Shown here piece by piece: positions 1-8,708 of a DNA stretch of 64,000 nucleotides. Source of the stretch: CAZSHG01 sp964459995 (lineage in GTDB: Bacteria > UBP14 > UBA6098); NCBI GenBank assembly GCA_964459995.1, contig CAYWOR010000012.1:24135-88134 (forward strand), in the 5' to 3' direction. A program made the position numbers and the translations under genes. The first letter of the stretch is position 1; every line of letters begins with the position of its first letter. The notes under the pieces are model-generated. The model saw nothing but the letters and a program-made list of their open reading frames with translations, searched no databases and was not told the origin of the DNA.

Positions 1-574
1 CCGCAACGCCGATACGGTTGTCCCAGGCCTTCGCCATAAGGAATTTGCCGTCCGGACCGAGTTTCTCGAACTCGGCATAGGGCACGATTGGATCGCCGAC
101 GCGGATTCCGAATTTCTCGGCCGCTTCGTTGTCCTCGGAAGCTCCGATATCGACATAGAGGTCGTCGATGTCCATGACCTTGTTGCGCTCATCGGCTTTC
201 ATTCCATGCGGCGCTTTCGACCCGATAATACCGGTAACGAGATCGCCCTTCCGTGTGCGAATGACGACCTTTTGGCTCAAAAGCACATGCGGCCACCATC
301 CGCCAAGCGGGTTAATCTTGAGATAACCGCTCTTAGTGATTCCGGCAACCATGAACCCAATTTCGTCCATGTGCCCCGCGATAAGGATCTTCGGCGAATC
401 CGAAGTTCCCTTTTTAATACCGAAAGTGCTCCCAAGGCCGTCGCGGACGATGCCGCCCAACGGTGAAAGCTCTTTCTCGACATATTTCCCGACCTCTTCC
501 TCGAAACCGCTCGGTCCGAAAAGATCGGTGATTTCTTTGAGGAATTTGTCGCGAGCATCCATTTTCACTGCCAT
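1..574 (-). CDS. M42 family metallopeptidase (N-terminal part, runs off the window)
   Basis: M42-family aminopeptidase (cytosolic dinuclear metal enzyme that trims peptides, also annotated as endoglucanase M or glutamyl aminopeptidase). About 191 residues are visible; the C-terminal half lies beyond base 1. Seen: the start MAVKMDARDKFLKEI, an FGPSGFEEEV segment typical of the family N-terminus, the first metal-ligand motif ILIAGHMDEIGFMV (His-x-Asp), and the bridging-Asp motif AKAWDNRIG close to the window edge. The PDZ-like insertion of the family falls between these two motifs. Start chosen at ATG 574, preceded by AGAAAGGGC as ribosome site. It lies downstream of ppdK on the same strand but is separated by a terminator, so it probably has its own promoter. 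Family assignment is secure; substrate is not known. Confidence 0.9.
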   Translation of the reverse strand, partial: MAVKMDARDKFLKEITDLFGPSGFEEEVGKYVEKELSPLGGIVRDGLGSTFGIKKGTSDSPKILIAGHMDEIGFMVAGITKSGYLKINPLGGWWPHVLLSQKVVIRTRKGDLVTGIIGSKAPHGMKADERNKVMDIDDLYVDIGASEDNEAAEKFGIRVGDPIVPYAEFEKLGPDGKFLMAKAWDNRIGVA

Positions 575-681
575 GTTTTGCCCTTTCTGCAAGTGTTAAT
601 TTCTATATCGATATGTTAAATATAAAATTGGCTGAACGCAAACAAAAAATGACCGCGCGGTCGTTTTTTTTTGAATTTATA

Positions 682-715
682 AAAAAACCGAAGGGTGATC
701 CCCTCCGGTTTTGGT
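682..715 (-). terminator. Rho-independent terminator behind ppdK
   Basis: Hairpin with AAAACCG (684-690) pairing CGGTTTT (706-712) and GGG (693-695) pairing CCC (700-702), with a small internal loop and a TGAT loop. On the minus strand it is followed by a run of seven T (complement of 681-687). It lies 30 nt after the ppdK stop codon. Confidence 0.75.
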
Positions 716-741
716 TTTTTTGATTTCTAAAACGCCGCAAA

Positions 742-3501
742 TTAGCGCGGTGTATCTATCTGAGCCTGAGCCGCCGCAAGACGCGCGACAGGCACACGAT
801 AGGGACTACAGCTTACATAATTCAGCCCTGTGCGATGGCAGAATTTCACCGAAGAAGGCTCTCCGCCGTGCTCGCCACAGATACCGAGTTTGAGATTCGG
901 ATTCGCTTTTCTGCCAAGCTCGCAAGCTATTTTAACAAGCTTGCCAACTCCGCGCTGATCGAGCACCTGGAATGGGTCCTTCTCGTAGATGCCCAATCGA
1001 ACATACTCCGGAAGGAATTTCCCTGCGTCGTCGCGCGAGAATCCGCACCCCATCTGTGTGAGATCGTTCGTGCCGAAACTGAAAAAGTCGGCCTCTTCGG
1101 CGATTTCATCAGCGGTAACCGCCGCGCGCGGGATTTCTATCATCGTCCCGATTGTGTAAGGGATATCATCGCGCGTCATTCCAGCCTCCGCGAGCACTGT
1201 CTCGGCGGTTTCGATAACCACTGCCTTCTGAAGGGCAAGCTCTTTGATCTCGCCGACAAGCGGGATCATTATCTCGGGATGAACCTCGATCCCCTCTTTT
1301 TTGACCTTCACAGCCGCCTCGATAACCGCGCGGGTCTGCATCTCGGAAATCTCCGGATAGCTGATTCCGAGACGGCATCCGCGATGGCCGAGCATCGGAT
1401 TAGTTTCCGCGAGGGAGTGAACCTTTTCGCGAATCACCGAAACCTCGACACCAAGCTGTTCTGCTACCTGTTTCTGTCCGGCCTCATCGTGTGGAAGGAA
1501 TTCATGAAGCGGCGGATCGAGAAATCTAATCGTCGCCGGCCTTCCCGCCAATGCGCGGAAAATCCCCTCGAAATCGTCGCGTTGAAGCGGTAGAATCTTC
1601 GTAAGAGCCTCTCTGCGCGCCTCTTCGTCTTTCGCGAGGATCATCCTGCGGAAAGCGATAATCCTGTCAGCCTCGAAAAACATATGCTCCGTTCTGCAAA
1701 GACCGATTCCCTGCGCGCCGAAATTCACCGCAACAGTGGTGTCTTTCGGAGTGTCGGCATTGGTGCGGACGCCCATAACGCGGATCTCGTCGGCCCAACC
1801 CATGAACTTGTGGTATTGTCTGAACAATAACGAATCATCGGGTGCCATCTCCCCGCCGAGCACCTGCAGGATTTCCGAAGGCTTGACCGTGATCGGCCTG
1901 CCGTAAACCTTGCCGGCAAAACCGTCGATAGAAATCGAATCGCCCTCTTTGAATTTCCTGTCGCCGATGTTTAGCGTTCTCGTGCTATAATCAATGACGA
2001 CCTTTTCCGCGCCGGCTACACAGGGCACACCCATTCCGCGAGCCACCACGGCGGCATGAGAGGTCATTCCGCCGCGCGCGGTGAGAATCCCCTCCGCAAC
2101 TGCCATTCCGCCGATATCCTCCGGCGTGGTCTCGATGCGGGTGAGAATAACTTGACCGTGCTTGCGTAAATATTCCTCGCGCTCGCGCTTGGGAAGCTTC
2201 TCCGCCTCGGCTTTGGCTTTATTTACAACCTCCTCGGCATGCTCGGAGGAAAAAACCAGTTTGCCGGTAGCGCCTCCGGGCGAGGCTGGAAGCCCACAGG
2301 CAAGGTCCTCGCCCTCGACCTCGGCCCTCGAAACATCGCTGTGATCCAATATCGGCGCGAAAAGTTGGTTCAACTGCTCCGCATCCACACGCATCATCGC
2401 GGTTTTACGGTCGATAAGCCCCTCTTCAACCATCTCGACCGCAATCCGCAAAGCACCGAAAATAGTTCGTTTGCCGTTGCGTGTCTGAAGCATCCACAGT
2501 TTGCCGTCCTGAATCGTGAACTCGACATCCTGCATATCTTTGTAATGTTTTTCGAGAGTCTCGCGGATTTCGAGAAGCTGGGCGTAAATCCCGGGCATCT
2601 CCTTTTCGAGATCGGCGATAGGATGCGGTGTGCGGATTCCGGCCACAACATCCTCGCCCTGCGCGTTCATAAGATACTCGCCATAAAATTTGTTCTCGCC
2701 GGAGGAGGGATTCCTCGTGAAAGCCACACCGGTGCCGCAATTTTCGCCCATATTCCCGAAAACCATCGCCTGAACATTCACTGCAGTGCCCAGAAGACCC
2801 TTGATGTCATTCAATTCGCGATATTTGACCGCTCGCGGCGTGTTCCAGCTTCCGAAAACAGCGTCGATAGATTTGCGAAGCTGTTCCATCGGGTCGGAGG
2901 GGAAATCCTCGCCGGTGTGCTCTTTGTAGATTTTTTTGTAATTCGCGACAAGTTCTTTCAAATCTTGCGCGGTAAGGTCTGTGTCCATTTTCACGTCGGC
3001 CTCGGCCTTTTTCAGCTGAATTGCGGCCTCGAAATGCTCGTGGTGGACGCCCATTACGACATCGCCAAACATGTGAATAAATCTGCGGTAAGCATCCCAG
3101 CCGAAACGCTCGTTGCCGGTCTTTTCGATGATGCCGCGCACCGATTCCTCGTTTAACCCGAGGTTCAGCACCGTGTCCATCATTCCGGGCATCGATGCCG
3201 CCGCGCCGGATCGCACCGAAACCAGCAGTGGGTCCTTCGTGTCGCCGAACTTCTTGCCCATCGCCCTTTCAAGCTTGCCAAGTTTCTCCTCGACCTGTCC
3301 CCAAAGCTCCGGTGGGTAGGCTTTGTCGTGTTTGTAGTAATAGTCGCAGACTGTCGTGGCTATAGTAAACCCCGGCGGAACGGGAATTCCTATCCTGCAC
3401 ATCTCAGCGAGGTTCGCGCCCTTGCCGCCGAGTATCTGACGCATACTCGCATCGCCGTCGGAATCGCCCGCGCTGAAGAAATAGACGTAATTTTCTGCCA
3501 T
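742..3501 (-). CDS. ppdK: Pyruvate, phosphate dikinase
   Basis: Interconverts pyruvate + ATP + Pi with phosphoenolpyruvate + AMP + PPi in the cytosol. In anaerobes it works in PPi-linked glycolysis or in gluconeogenesis. 919 residues, slightly longer than the usual 870-900. Seen: the N-terminal ATP-grasp domain (GGKGANLAEM, about residue 26), the phosphohistidine swivelling domain with GGMTSHAAVVARG where His482 is the carrier residue, and a C-terminal PEP-binding TIM barrel (GTNDLTQM, then GICGEHGG with the catalytic Cys). Start ATG 3501 has AGGAGG 7 nt upstream. Followed by its own terminator and transcribed in the same direction as purF, 34 nt downstream of the purF stop. Assignment is secure; it could be distinguished from PEP synthase by length and the PPDK-type N-terminus. 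Confidence 0.97.
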   Translation of the reverse strand: MAENYVYFFSAGDSDGDASMRQILGGKGANLAEMCRIGIPVPPGFTIATTVCDYYYKHDKAYPPELWGQVEEKLGKLERAMGKKFGDTKDPLLVSVRSGAAASMPGMMDTVLNLGLNEESVRGIIEKTGNERFGWDAYRRFIHMFGDVVMGVHHEHFEAAIQLKKAEADVKMDTDLTAQDLKELVANYKKIYKEHTGEDFPSDPMEQLRKSIDAVFGSWNTPRAVKYRELNDIKGLLGTAVNVQAMVFGNMGENCGTGVAFTRNPSSGENKFYGEYLMNAQGEDVVAGIRTPHPIADLEKEMPGIYAQLLEIRETLEKHYKDMQDVEFTIQDGKLWMLQTRNGKRTIFGALRIAVEMVEEGLIDRKTAMMRVDAEQLNQLFAPILDHSDVSRAEVEGEDLACGLPASPGGATGKLVFSSEHAEEVVNKAKAEAEKLPKREREEYLRKHGQVILTRIETTPEDIGGMAVAEGILTARGGMTSHAAVVARGMGVPCVAGAEKVVIDYSTRTLNIGDRKFKEGDSISIDGFAGKVYGRPITVKPSEILQVLGGEMAPDDSLLFRQYHKFMGWADEIRVMGVRTNADTPKDTTVAVNFGAQGIGLCRTEHMFFEADRIIAFRRMILAKDEEARREALTKILPLQRDDFEGIFRALAGRPATIRFLDPPLHEFLPHDEAGQKQVAEQLGVEVSVIREKVHSLAETNPMLGHRGCRLGISYPEISEMQTRAVIEAAVKVKKEGIEVHPEIMIPLVGEIKELALQKAVVIETAETVLAEAGMTRDDIPYTIGTMIEIPRAAVTADEIAEEADFFSFGTNDLTQMGCGFSRDDAGKFLPEYVRLGIYEKDPFQVLDQRGVGKLVKIACELGRKANPNLKLGICGEHGGEPSSVKFCHRTGLNYVSCSPYRVPVARLAAAQAQIDTPR

Positions 3502-3535
3502 TTGTTCCTCCTATCTAAAATTGCTTTTCATTGAC

Positions 3536-4978
3536 CTATTTGCATTTATCCATTCTGCACTTATCGCAGACTTCTTCCACAACTATCGGGTAATTCCCGC
3601 TGAAACAGGCATCGCAGAAACCTATCTCCGGCAATCCCTCCACCGCAAGCATTCCTTCGAGAGAGATATAACCGAGGCTGTCCGCGCCGATATATCTCGC
3701 CGTCTCCTTCACCGAGGCCGAGCTTGCAATAAGCTGTTCGTAGGTCGGGGTGTCTATGCCATAATAGCAGGGATGCTTTATCGGCGGGCTTGCGATGCGC
3801 AGATGCACCTCTGCGGCGCCAGCCTGACGGATCATCGCGATAAGCGCACGCGAGGTCGTTCCGCGGACAATAGAATCGTCGATAACCACAACGCGCTTGC
3901 CCCTAAGGATTCCGCGCACCGGATTATATTTGATTCGAGAACCGAAATCGCGTATCGCCTGCCGCGGTTGAATAAAAGTCCTGCCGATATAGTGATTCCT
4001 AATAAGCCCCAGTTCGAAGGGGATTCCGCTCGCTCTCGAATAGCCCAAAGCCGCCGTGTTGGAGCTGTCCGGCACCGAGATTACGATGTCGGCATCGCAG
4101 GGCTGTTCCTTCGCCAGAATCTCGCCCATTCCCCTACGGATTCTATCGACATTCGTGTTGAAAATCCTACTATCCGGCCTCGCGAAATAGATGAACTCGA
4201 AGATGCAAGCCGCGGATTTCGCCTTCTCGAAGGGAAATCTGCTCTCGATACGGCCGGATTTGTCAACGACAACCATCTCGCCCGGTTCGAGGCTTCTTCC
4301 CAACGGAAAATCGAGCAAATCGAAGGCGCAGGATTCGCTGGCGAAAACCACTCCACCGCCCGGAATCCGTGTCATCTCGAGCGGTCTAACGCCCTGCGGG
4401 TCGCGAACCGCGATAAGATAGTCCGGTGTGAGAAACACAATGCTGAAAGCGCCGTGAACCTGCGAAAGCGCTTCTGCGATGCCATCGGGAGTGGATTCCG
4501 CGGAACTTCGAGCGAGAAGATGCAGAATCACCTCGGTGTCGGTGGTTGTGCGGAAAATCGAGCCTTGCGCTTCCATTCTTCTGCGAAGTATCTCCGCATT
4601 CACCAGATTGCCGTTGTGCGCACCCGCTATTTGTCCGCGTTTGTAGTCGATAGTAAAAGGCTGGGCGTTAGAATAGGTGGTTTGGCCGGTGGTAGAATAC
4701 CGAACATGCCCGATTGCGGCATTTCCGGTCATATCGCAAAGCTTCTCCGGTGTGCCGAAAACAGTGCTCACAAGACCGAGACCCTTGCTCTCCATCAGCC
4801 GTTCGCCATCGGAAACCGTGATACCGGCGGATTCCTGGCCGCGATGCTGAAGCGCATAAAGCCCCATATAAGTCTTGGAGGCGGCATCGTCGCATCCGTG
4901 AATTCCGAAGATGCCGCAATAGTGATTTAGTTTGTCCAACTTTATGATTGTTAGAGGGTTATTGAAATATTCAATCAA
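3536..4978 (-). CDS. purF: Amidophosphoribosyltransferase
   Basis: First committed step of purine synthesis: PRPP + glutamine to 5-phosphoribosylamine. Domains: N-terminal Ntn glutamine amidohydrolase (CGIFGIHG, then LQHRGQESAGI) and C-terminal phosphoribosyltransferase with the PRPP loop VVVIDDSIVRGTTS. Cysteines that ligate the [4Fe-4S] cluster of the Bacillus-type enzyme are present (SAACIFEF, KHPCYYG, and CDACFSG near the end), so this is the Fe-S class with a processed propeptide. The catalytic Cys is residue 21 if TTG 4978 is the start. TTG 4939 would leave a 7-residue propeptide, nearer the usual size, and would avoid the overlap of the start with the upstream terminator tract. No ATG or GTG is available and neither TTG has a clear ribosome site, so the start is uncertain. 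Confidence 0.95.
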   Translation of the reverse strand: MIEYFNNPLTIIKLDKLNHYCGIFGIHGCDDAASKTYMGLYALQHRGQESAGITVSDGERLMESKGLGLVSTVFGTPEKLCDMTGNAAIGHVRYSTTGQTTYSNAQPFTIDYKRGQIAGAHNGNLVNAEILRRRMEAQGSIFRTTTDTEVILHLLARSSAESTPDGIAEALSQVHGAFSIVFLTPDYLIAVRDPQGVRPLEMTRIPGGGVVFASESCAFDLLDFPLGRSLEPGEMVVVDKSGRIESRFPFEKAKSAACIFEFIYFARPDSRIFNTNVDRIRRGMGEILAKEQPCDADIVISVPDSSNTAALGYSRASGIPFELGLIRNHYIGRTFIQPRQAIRDFGSRIKYNPVRGILRGKRVVVIDDSIVRGTTSRALIAMIRQAGAAEVHLRIASPPIKHPCYYGIDTPTYEQLIASSASVKETARYIGADSLGYISLEGMLAVEGLPEIGFCDACFSGNYPIVVEEVCDKCRMDKCK

Positions 4979-5001
4979 AAAGAAAGGGCGGTTTTCCGCC
5001 C
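4978..5001 (-). terminator. Rho-independent terminator behind the nucleotide-sugar dehydrogenase
   Basis: GGGCGG (4986-4991) pairs with CCGCCC (4996-5001) around a four-base loop. On the minus strand it is followed by TTTCTTTTT. It lies 11 nt after the dehydrogenase stop and just before purF, overlapping the most upstream possible purF start. Confidence 0.7.
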
Positions 5002-5011
5002 CTTCGTGGAA

Positions 5012-6364
5012 CTAATGGATAACCATCCCCACAGTCGCGGGGAACCTTCCGCCGCCGAGTTTATAAATCTTTTCCAGATCGTATTTCTTAAGCGAGTTCC
5101 TCGTATCGAGAATCAGACGGGAATTTTCGACTATCATCTCCCAATCGTAAACCTTGTGATCCGTCGCGATTACTACCAAATCCGCTCCGGCAAGTATTTC
5201 CTTCGTAACAGGAACCGATTCGACCAAACCGTCAATCCATTGAATCGATTTGACATAGGGGTCGTTATAAACGACATCCGCGCCCTTTTCCTGAAACAGC
5301 TTAAGCAGATCCAGCGCGGGGGATTCGCGGACATCCGAAATATCGCGTTTATAGGCCATTCCAAGCAGGACTATCTTGCTTCCCTTAATCGACTTGCTAT
5401 ACTTATTCAGTATTTCGCCGGCCTGCGAGACCACATAGGCGGGCATACTGCCGTTTATCTCGCCGGCAAGCTCGATGAAGCGGGCGTAATAGTTCAGGCT
5501 TTTGAGTTTCCATGACAAATAATGCGGGTCGATTGGAATGCAATGGCCGCCAAGCCCCGGCCCGGGATAGAAAGGCATGAACCCGAAGGGCTTCGTCGCC
5601 GCGGCGTCGATTATCTCCCAAGCGCTGATTCCGAGCCTGTCGCACATAAGCGCAACCTCGTTCACAAGGCCAATATTGACACTTCTGAAGGTATTTTCGA
5701 GAAGCTTAACCATCTCGGCGGCCTTGGTCGAGGAAACCATCACCACATGCTCGATTGTCGTCTCGTAGAATGCTTCTGCGACCTCGTTGCAGGCCTCCGT
5801 AACTCCGCCGACAACCTTAGGCGTGTTGTGGGTTTGATAAATCGGGTTACCCGGATCGACCCTTTCCGGCGAGAACGCCAAAAAGAAATCCTCGCCGACC
5901 TTGAGACCGCTCTCTTCGAGCTTCGGAAGGATAAGCTCCTCGGTCGTGCCGGGATATGTCGTCGATTCGAGCACTGCGAAAGTCCCCGGAGACATGAACT
6001 CTGCTATTTTCATACACGAGTCGAGAATATAGGACACGTCCGGGTCTTTTGTTTTGTTTAAGGGTGTCGGGACACAAATCGTGATAATATCGGCTTTAGA
6101 GATAATCGAGGGATCGGTTGTGTTAAACAATTTGCCGGAATTTACCAAATCCGCGACAATCTCGGCGGGAATATCATCGACATCCGAGCCGCCGGAGTTG
6201 AGAATCTGAATCTTCCGTTCGGAGATGTCGTAACCATCGACCTTGTAGCCCGCTTTGCAGGCCTCGACCGCCAAAGGTAATCCGACATAACCCATCCCTA
6301 TAACGCAGACCCGCGCGCTCCGATTCTTGATTTTTTCGATAAGTTCGGCCTTCGCATTTCCCAT
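5012..6364 (-). CDS. Nucleotide-sugar 6-dehydrogenase (UDP-GlcNAc dehydrogenase WbpA type)
   Basis: NAD-dependent oxidation of a UDP-hexose to its uronic acid, feeding surface polysaccharide. 450 residues. Seen: the Rossmann motif CVIGMGYVGLPLA near the N-terminus, CVPTPLN, LESTTYPGTTEE, the catalytic motif GPGLGGHCIPIDP with Cys275, and a C-terminal UDP-binding domain (GMAYKRDISDVRESPAL). The GGHCIPIDPHYLSWK form is typical of the UDP-N-acetylglucosamine/UDP-N-acetylgalactosamine (WbpA/WbpO/TviB) branch rather than UDP-glucose dehydrogenase; the exact sugar is inference. Start ATG 6364 is chosen because AGGAG lies 5 nt upstream; a TTG 36 nt further upstream has no such site. No other polysaccharide genes adjoin it. 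Confidence 0.9.
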   Translation of the reverse strand: MGNAKAELIEKIKNRSARVCVIGMGYVGLPLAVEACKAGYKVDGYDISERKIQILNSGGSDVDDIPAEIVADLVNSGKLFNTTDPSIISKADIITICVPTPLNKTKDPDVSYILDSCMKIAEFMSPGTFAVLESTTYPGTTEELILPKLEESGLKVGEDFFLAFSPERVDPGNPIYQTHNTPKVVGGVTEACNEVAEAFYETTIEHVVMVSSTKAAEMVKLLENTFRSVNIGLVNEVALMCDRLGISAWEIIDAAATKPFGFMPFYPGPGLGGHCIPIDPHYLSWKLKSLNYYARFIELAGEINGSMPAYVVSQAGEILNKYSKSIKGSKIVLLGMAYKRDISDVRESPALDLLKLFQEKGADVVYNDPYVKSIQWIDGLVESVPVTKEILAGADLVVIATDHKVYDWEMIVENSRLILDTRNSLKKYDLEKIYKLGGGRFPATVGMVIH

Positions 6365-6434
6365 TTGTGCTCCTATTCTATGCGTATTGTTTTGTTTCAA
6401 ATTGCAGTCAATTGTATGCTATTTTACACTATTA

Positions 6435-6469
6435 GATGCAAATGTATTCTATTTGCATACATTTGCATC
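6435..6469. repeat. 13-bp perfect inverted repeat with three ATGCAAAT octamers
   Basis: GATGCAAATGTAT (6435-6447) and its exact reverse complement (6457-6469) flank a 9-nt spacer. The octamer ATGCAAAT/ATTTGCAT occurs three times (6436-6443, 6451-6458, 6461-6468). It lies in the 109-nt gap between metG (stop 6474) and the dehydrogenase start (6364). There is no T tract, so it is more like an operator or mRNA leader hairpin than a terminator. Confidence 0.55.
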
Positions 6470-6473
6470 ACAA

Positions 6474-8360
6474 TTAGCGGACCTTCGAACCGGCGGGAAG
6501 ATCGCCGTCCGGAGTGAGAACTCGAATAACACCATCGCTTTCCGCCGCAAGAATCATGCCTTGCGATTCATGTCCGCGAATTTTTGCCGGCTTAAGGTTC
6601 GCCAGCATGACGATTTTTTTGCCGATAAGCTCTTCGGGGGCGTATGATTTGGCGATTCCTGCCACCAGCGGGCGAATCTCGCCGCCGATATCCACCTTTA
6701 GAAGTAGCAATTTGTCGGCATTCGGGGCGGGGGAGCATTCGAGAATCTCGGCCACTCGAATGTCTATTTTCGCGAATTCGGAGATATCGACAAGCTCTTC
6801 GTCCTTATCATTCAGCTTTTGTATTGCCGCTTTCTCGTCGATGCGTGGGAACAACGGTTTCCCGACCTCGATAATCGTCTCCGGCATCAGCTCGCCCCAC
6901 TCGAAAGCCCTATCGAAACGAACCGGCATATTTTTCAGGCCGAGCCTTGCACGAAGTTCGTCGCAGGTGTCGGGCATCACCGGCCAATATAGGATGGAAA
7001 TCACACGCAAAGCCTCTGCGGCGTTGTATAGAACCGTTTCGAGACGCTCGTAATTGCCATCTTTTGCCAAAGTCCAGGGCGCAGTGCGTTCGAGGTATCT
7101 ATTTGTCTCTCGGACAAGCTCATTGGCGGCCTCGAGGGCTTTAGACGGCCGCATCTCCCAGACCTCCCGCTTGACAGCCTCGGCGGTTTCGAGAGCGATG
7201 TCGCGAAGCTGTATTTCGTCCTCGCCTGCGGTGCCGGAGGGGGGAATCAACCCGCGGAAATTCTGCTGAATTAGGGTCAGAATTCTGCTTGCCAAATTGC
7301 CCAAATCGTTTGCCAAATCGGTGTTGAGACGTGAAATCATCGCCTCGAAGGAGAACTGGGCATCCAGCGCGAAAACCTTCTCGCGAACAAGAAAATAGCG
7401 AAGCGCATCGCGTCCGAACATTCCGACCAATTTCGGAATCGGCACCGCGTTGCCGAGTGATTTCCCCATTTTGGCGGTCTCGACCATCCACCAACCATGC
7501 GAGAACACGCATTTTGGCGGCTCGATATCCAGCGCTTTCAGCATTGTCGGCCAATAAACGGCGTGGGTTGTAACGATGTCCTTGCCGATAAGATGAAAAT
7601 CGGCAGGCCAGATATGCTCGAAACGGGGCATATTGTGCGGCCATCCGGGCGCGGTGGCATAGTTCAGAAGGGCGTCGAACCAGACATAGCAGACATAATC
7701 TTTATCGAATGGGAACTCGATGCCCCAGGAGAGCCGCTCTTTCGGGCGCGAGATACACAGGTCGTTAAGGCCTCCGCGCAAAAATCCGAGGATTTCGTTT
7801 CGGCGGCTATCCGGCTGGATGAAATTGGGGTTGCGCTCGATATGATCGATGAGCCATTCGCGATAATTGCTCATCCGGAAGAAGTAGTTTTTTTCGGTTA
7901 GAAACTCGACCGGCCTTCCGCAATCGGGGCAGTTGCCCTCTACGAGGTCTTTTTCTGTCCAGAAACGCTCGCAGGGCGTGCAATACCAGCCGGAATACTC
8001 GTCGGCGTATATGTCGCCCTTCTCCCAGAGGGTTTCCAAAGCACGTTGAACGGCCTTTTCGTGGTATTCGTCGGTGGTGCGGATGAAATGGTCATTCTCG
8101 ATTCCGAGTTCTTTCCAGAATTTCTGAAAATTCCGGACATATAGGTCGCAATGCTGTTTTGGGGTGATACCTTTGGCTTTGGCGGCCTCGGCGACCTTTT
8201 GGCCGTGCTCATCGGTTCCGGTGAGGAAGAAAACATCCTCGCCCGCTATACGGTGGTATCTTGCGACGACATCGGCGTTCACAGTTGTGTATGCGTGGCC
8301 GATATGCGGGTTGTCGTTGACATAATATATCGGGGTTGTGATGTAAAACGGCTTGTTCAT
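6474..8360 (-). CDS. metG: Methionyl-tRNA synthetase with C-terminal tRNA-binding domain
   Basis: Charges tRNA-Met. 628 residues. Seen: class I HIGH motif in NDNPHIGHAYTT (about residue 20), zinc-knuckle cysteines CTPCERF and CPDCGRP, the KMSKS loop as KMGKSLGN, an anticodon-binding helical domain, and from about residue 525 a Trbp111/EMAPII-like OB-fold domain (FAKIDIRVAEIL, NADKLLLLKVDIG, HESQGMILAA). The fused dimerising tRNA-binding domain is common in bacterial MetG. Start ATG 8360 has no strong ribosome site. A TTGACA promoter lies about 40 nt upstream. The gene is divergent from the tRNA-Ala gene. Confidence 0.97.
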   Translation of the reverse strand: MNKPFYITTPIYYVNDNPHIGHAYTTVNADVVARYHRIAGEDVFFLTGTDEHGQKVAEAAKAKGITPKQHCDLYVRNFQKFWKELGIENDHFIRTTDEYHEKAVQRALETLWEKGDIYADEYSGWYCTPCERFWTEKDLVEGNCPDCGRPVEFLTEKNYFFRMSNYREWLIDHIERNPNFIQPDSRRNEILGFLRGGLNDLCISRPKERLSWGIEFPFDKDYVCYVWFDALLNYATAPGWPHNMPRFEHIWPADFHLIGKDIVTTHAVYWPTMLKALDIEPPKCVFSHGWWMVETAKMGKSLGNAVPIPKLVGMFGRDALRYFLVREKVFALDAQFSFEAMISRLNTDLANDLGNLASRILTLIQQNFRGLIPPSGTAGEDEIQLRDIALETAEAVKREVWEMRPSKALEAANELVRETNRYLERTAPWTLAKDGNYERLETVLYNAAEALRVISILYWPVMPDTCDELRARLGLKNMPVRFDRAFEWGELMPETIIEVGKPLFPRIDEKAAIQKLNDKDEELVDISEFAKIDIRVAEILECSPAPNADKLLLLKVDIGGEIRPLVAGIAKSYAPEELIGKKIVMLANLKPAKIRGHESQGMILAAESDGVIRVLTPDGDLPAGSKVR

Positions 8361-8399
8361 GGTCTGTCCCTATCGATGGATTTTCGATAATAATTTGGT

Positions 8400-8428
8400 A
8401 ATTTATACTTTCTATAGGTATATGTCAA
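8400..8428 (-). promoter_or_regulatory. Probable sigma-70 promoter of metG
   Basis: On the minus strand a perfect -35 TTGACA (complement of 8423-8428) is followed after 17 nt by TAAATT (8400-8405); TATAAA at 15 nt spacing overlaps it. It is placed to give a leader of about 35 nt before metG. Confidence 0.5.
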
Positions 8429-8542
8429 GCGTGATTACGAGTTTTCTTAAAATTTAACGAGTCGGTAATTTTACGTGTTTTTTTACTTTTAACTTGCGCG
8501 ATTGGGGAATATTACTTATTATTCGTCGATTGCATTTTTTGG

Positions 8543-8570
8543 TTGCTATCTGAAAATAATTCGATATATT
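8543..8570 (+). promoter_or_regulatory. Probable promoter of the tRNA-Ala gene
   Basis: TTGCTA (8543-8548), 16-nt spacer, TATATT (8565-8570). The predicted start of transcription is about 15 nt before the tRNA 5' end. Confidence 0.5.
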
Positions 8571-8592
8571 GACGCCTTGAAATTTTTGAACC

Positions 8593-8665
8593 GGGGCTAT
8601 AGCTCAGCTGGGAGAGCGCGTGACTGGCAGTCACGAGGTCAGGGGTTCGATCCCCCTTAGCTCCA
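8593..8665 (+). tRNA. tRNA-Ala (anticodon GGC)
   Basis: Complete cloverleaf of 73 nt: acceptor GGGGCTA/TAGCTCC with the G3-U70 wobble pair that identifies alanine tRNAs, D arm GCTC/GAGC, anticodon stem CGTGA/TCACG with loop CTGGCAG (anticodon GGC at 8626-8628), variable region AGGTC, and T arm AGGGG-TTCGATC-CCCCT. Discriminator base A. The 3' CCA is not encoded. Confidence 0.97.
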
Positions 8666-8708
8666 TTTTGATTCGAGGCGCTATTCAAGTGCCTCTTTTT
8701 TATTTTCT

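Noticed and set aside
651..662. Perfect 12-bp palindrome GACCGCGCGGTC followed by T tract, between ppdK and the M42 peptidase
   Set aside because: The usable loop would leave only a 4-bp stem, and the T tract is on the plus strand where no gene ends. It is not annotated as a terminator; a clear one lies at 682-715.
8593..8665. tRNA gene as attachment site for an integrated element
   Set aside because: No integrase gene or repeated 3' tRNA fragment was found downstream; flanking genes are core genes.
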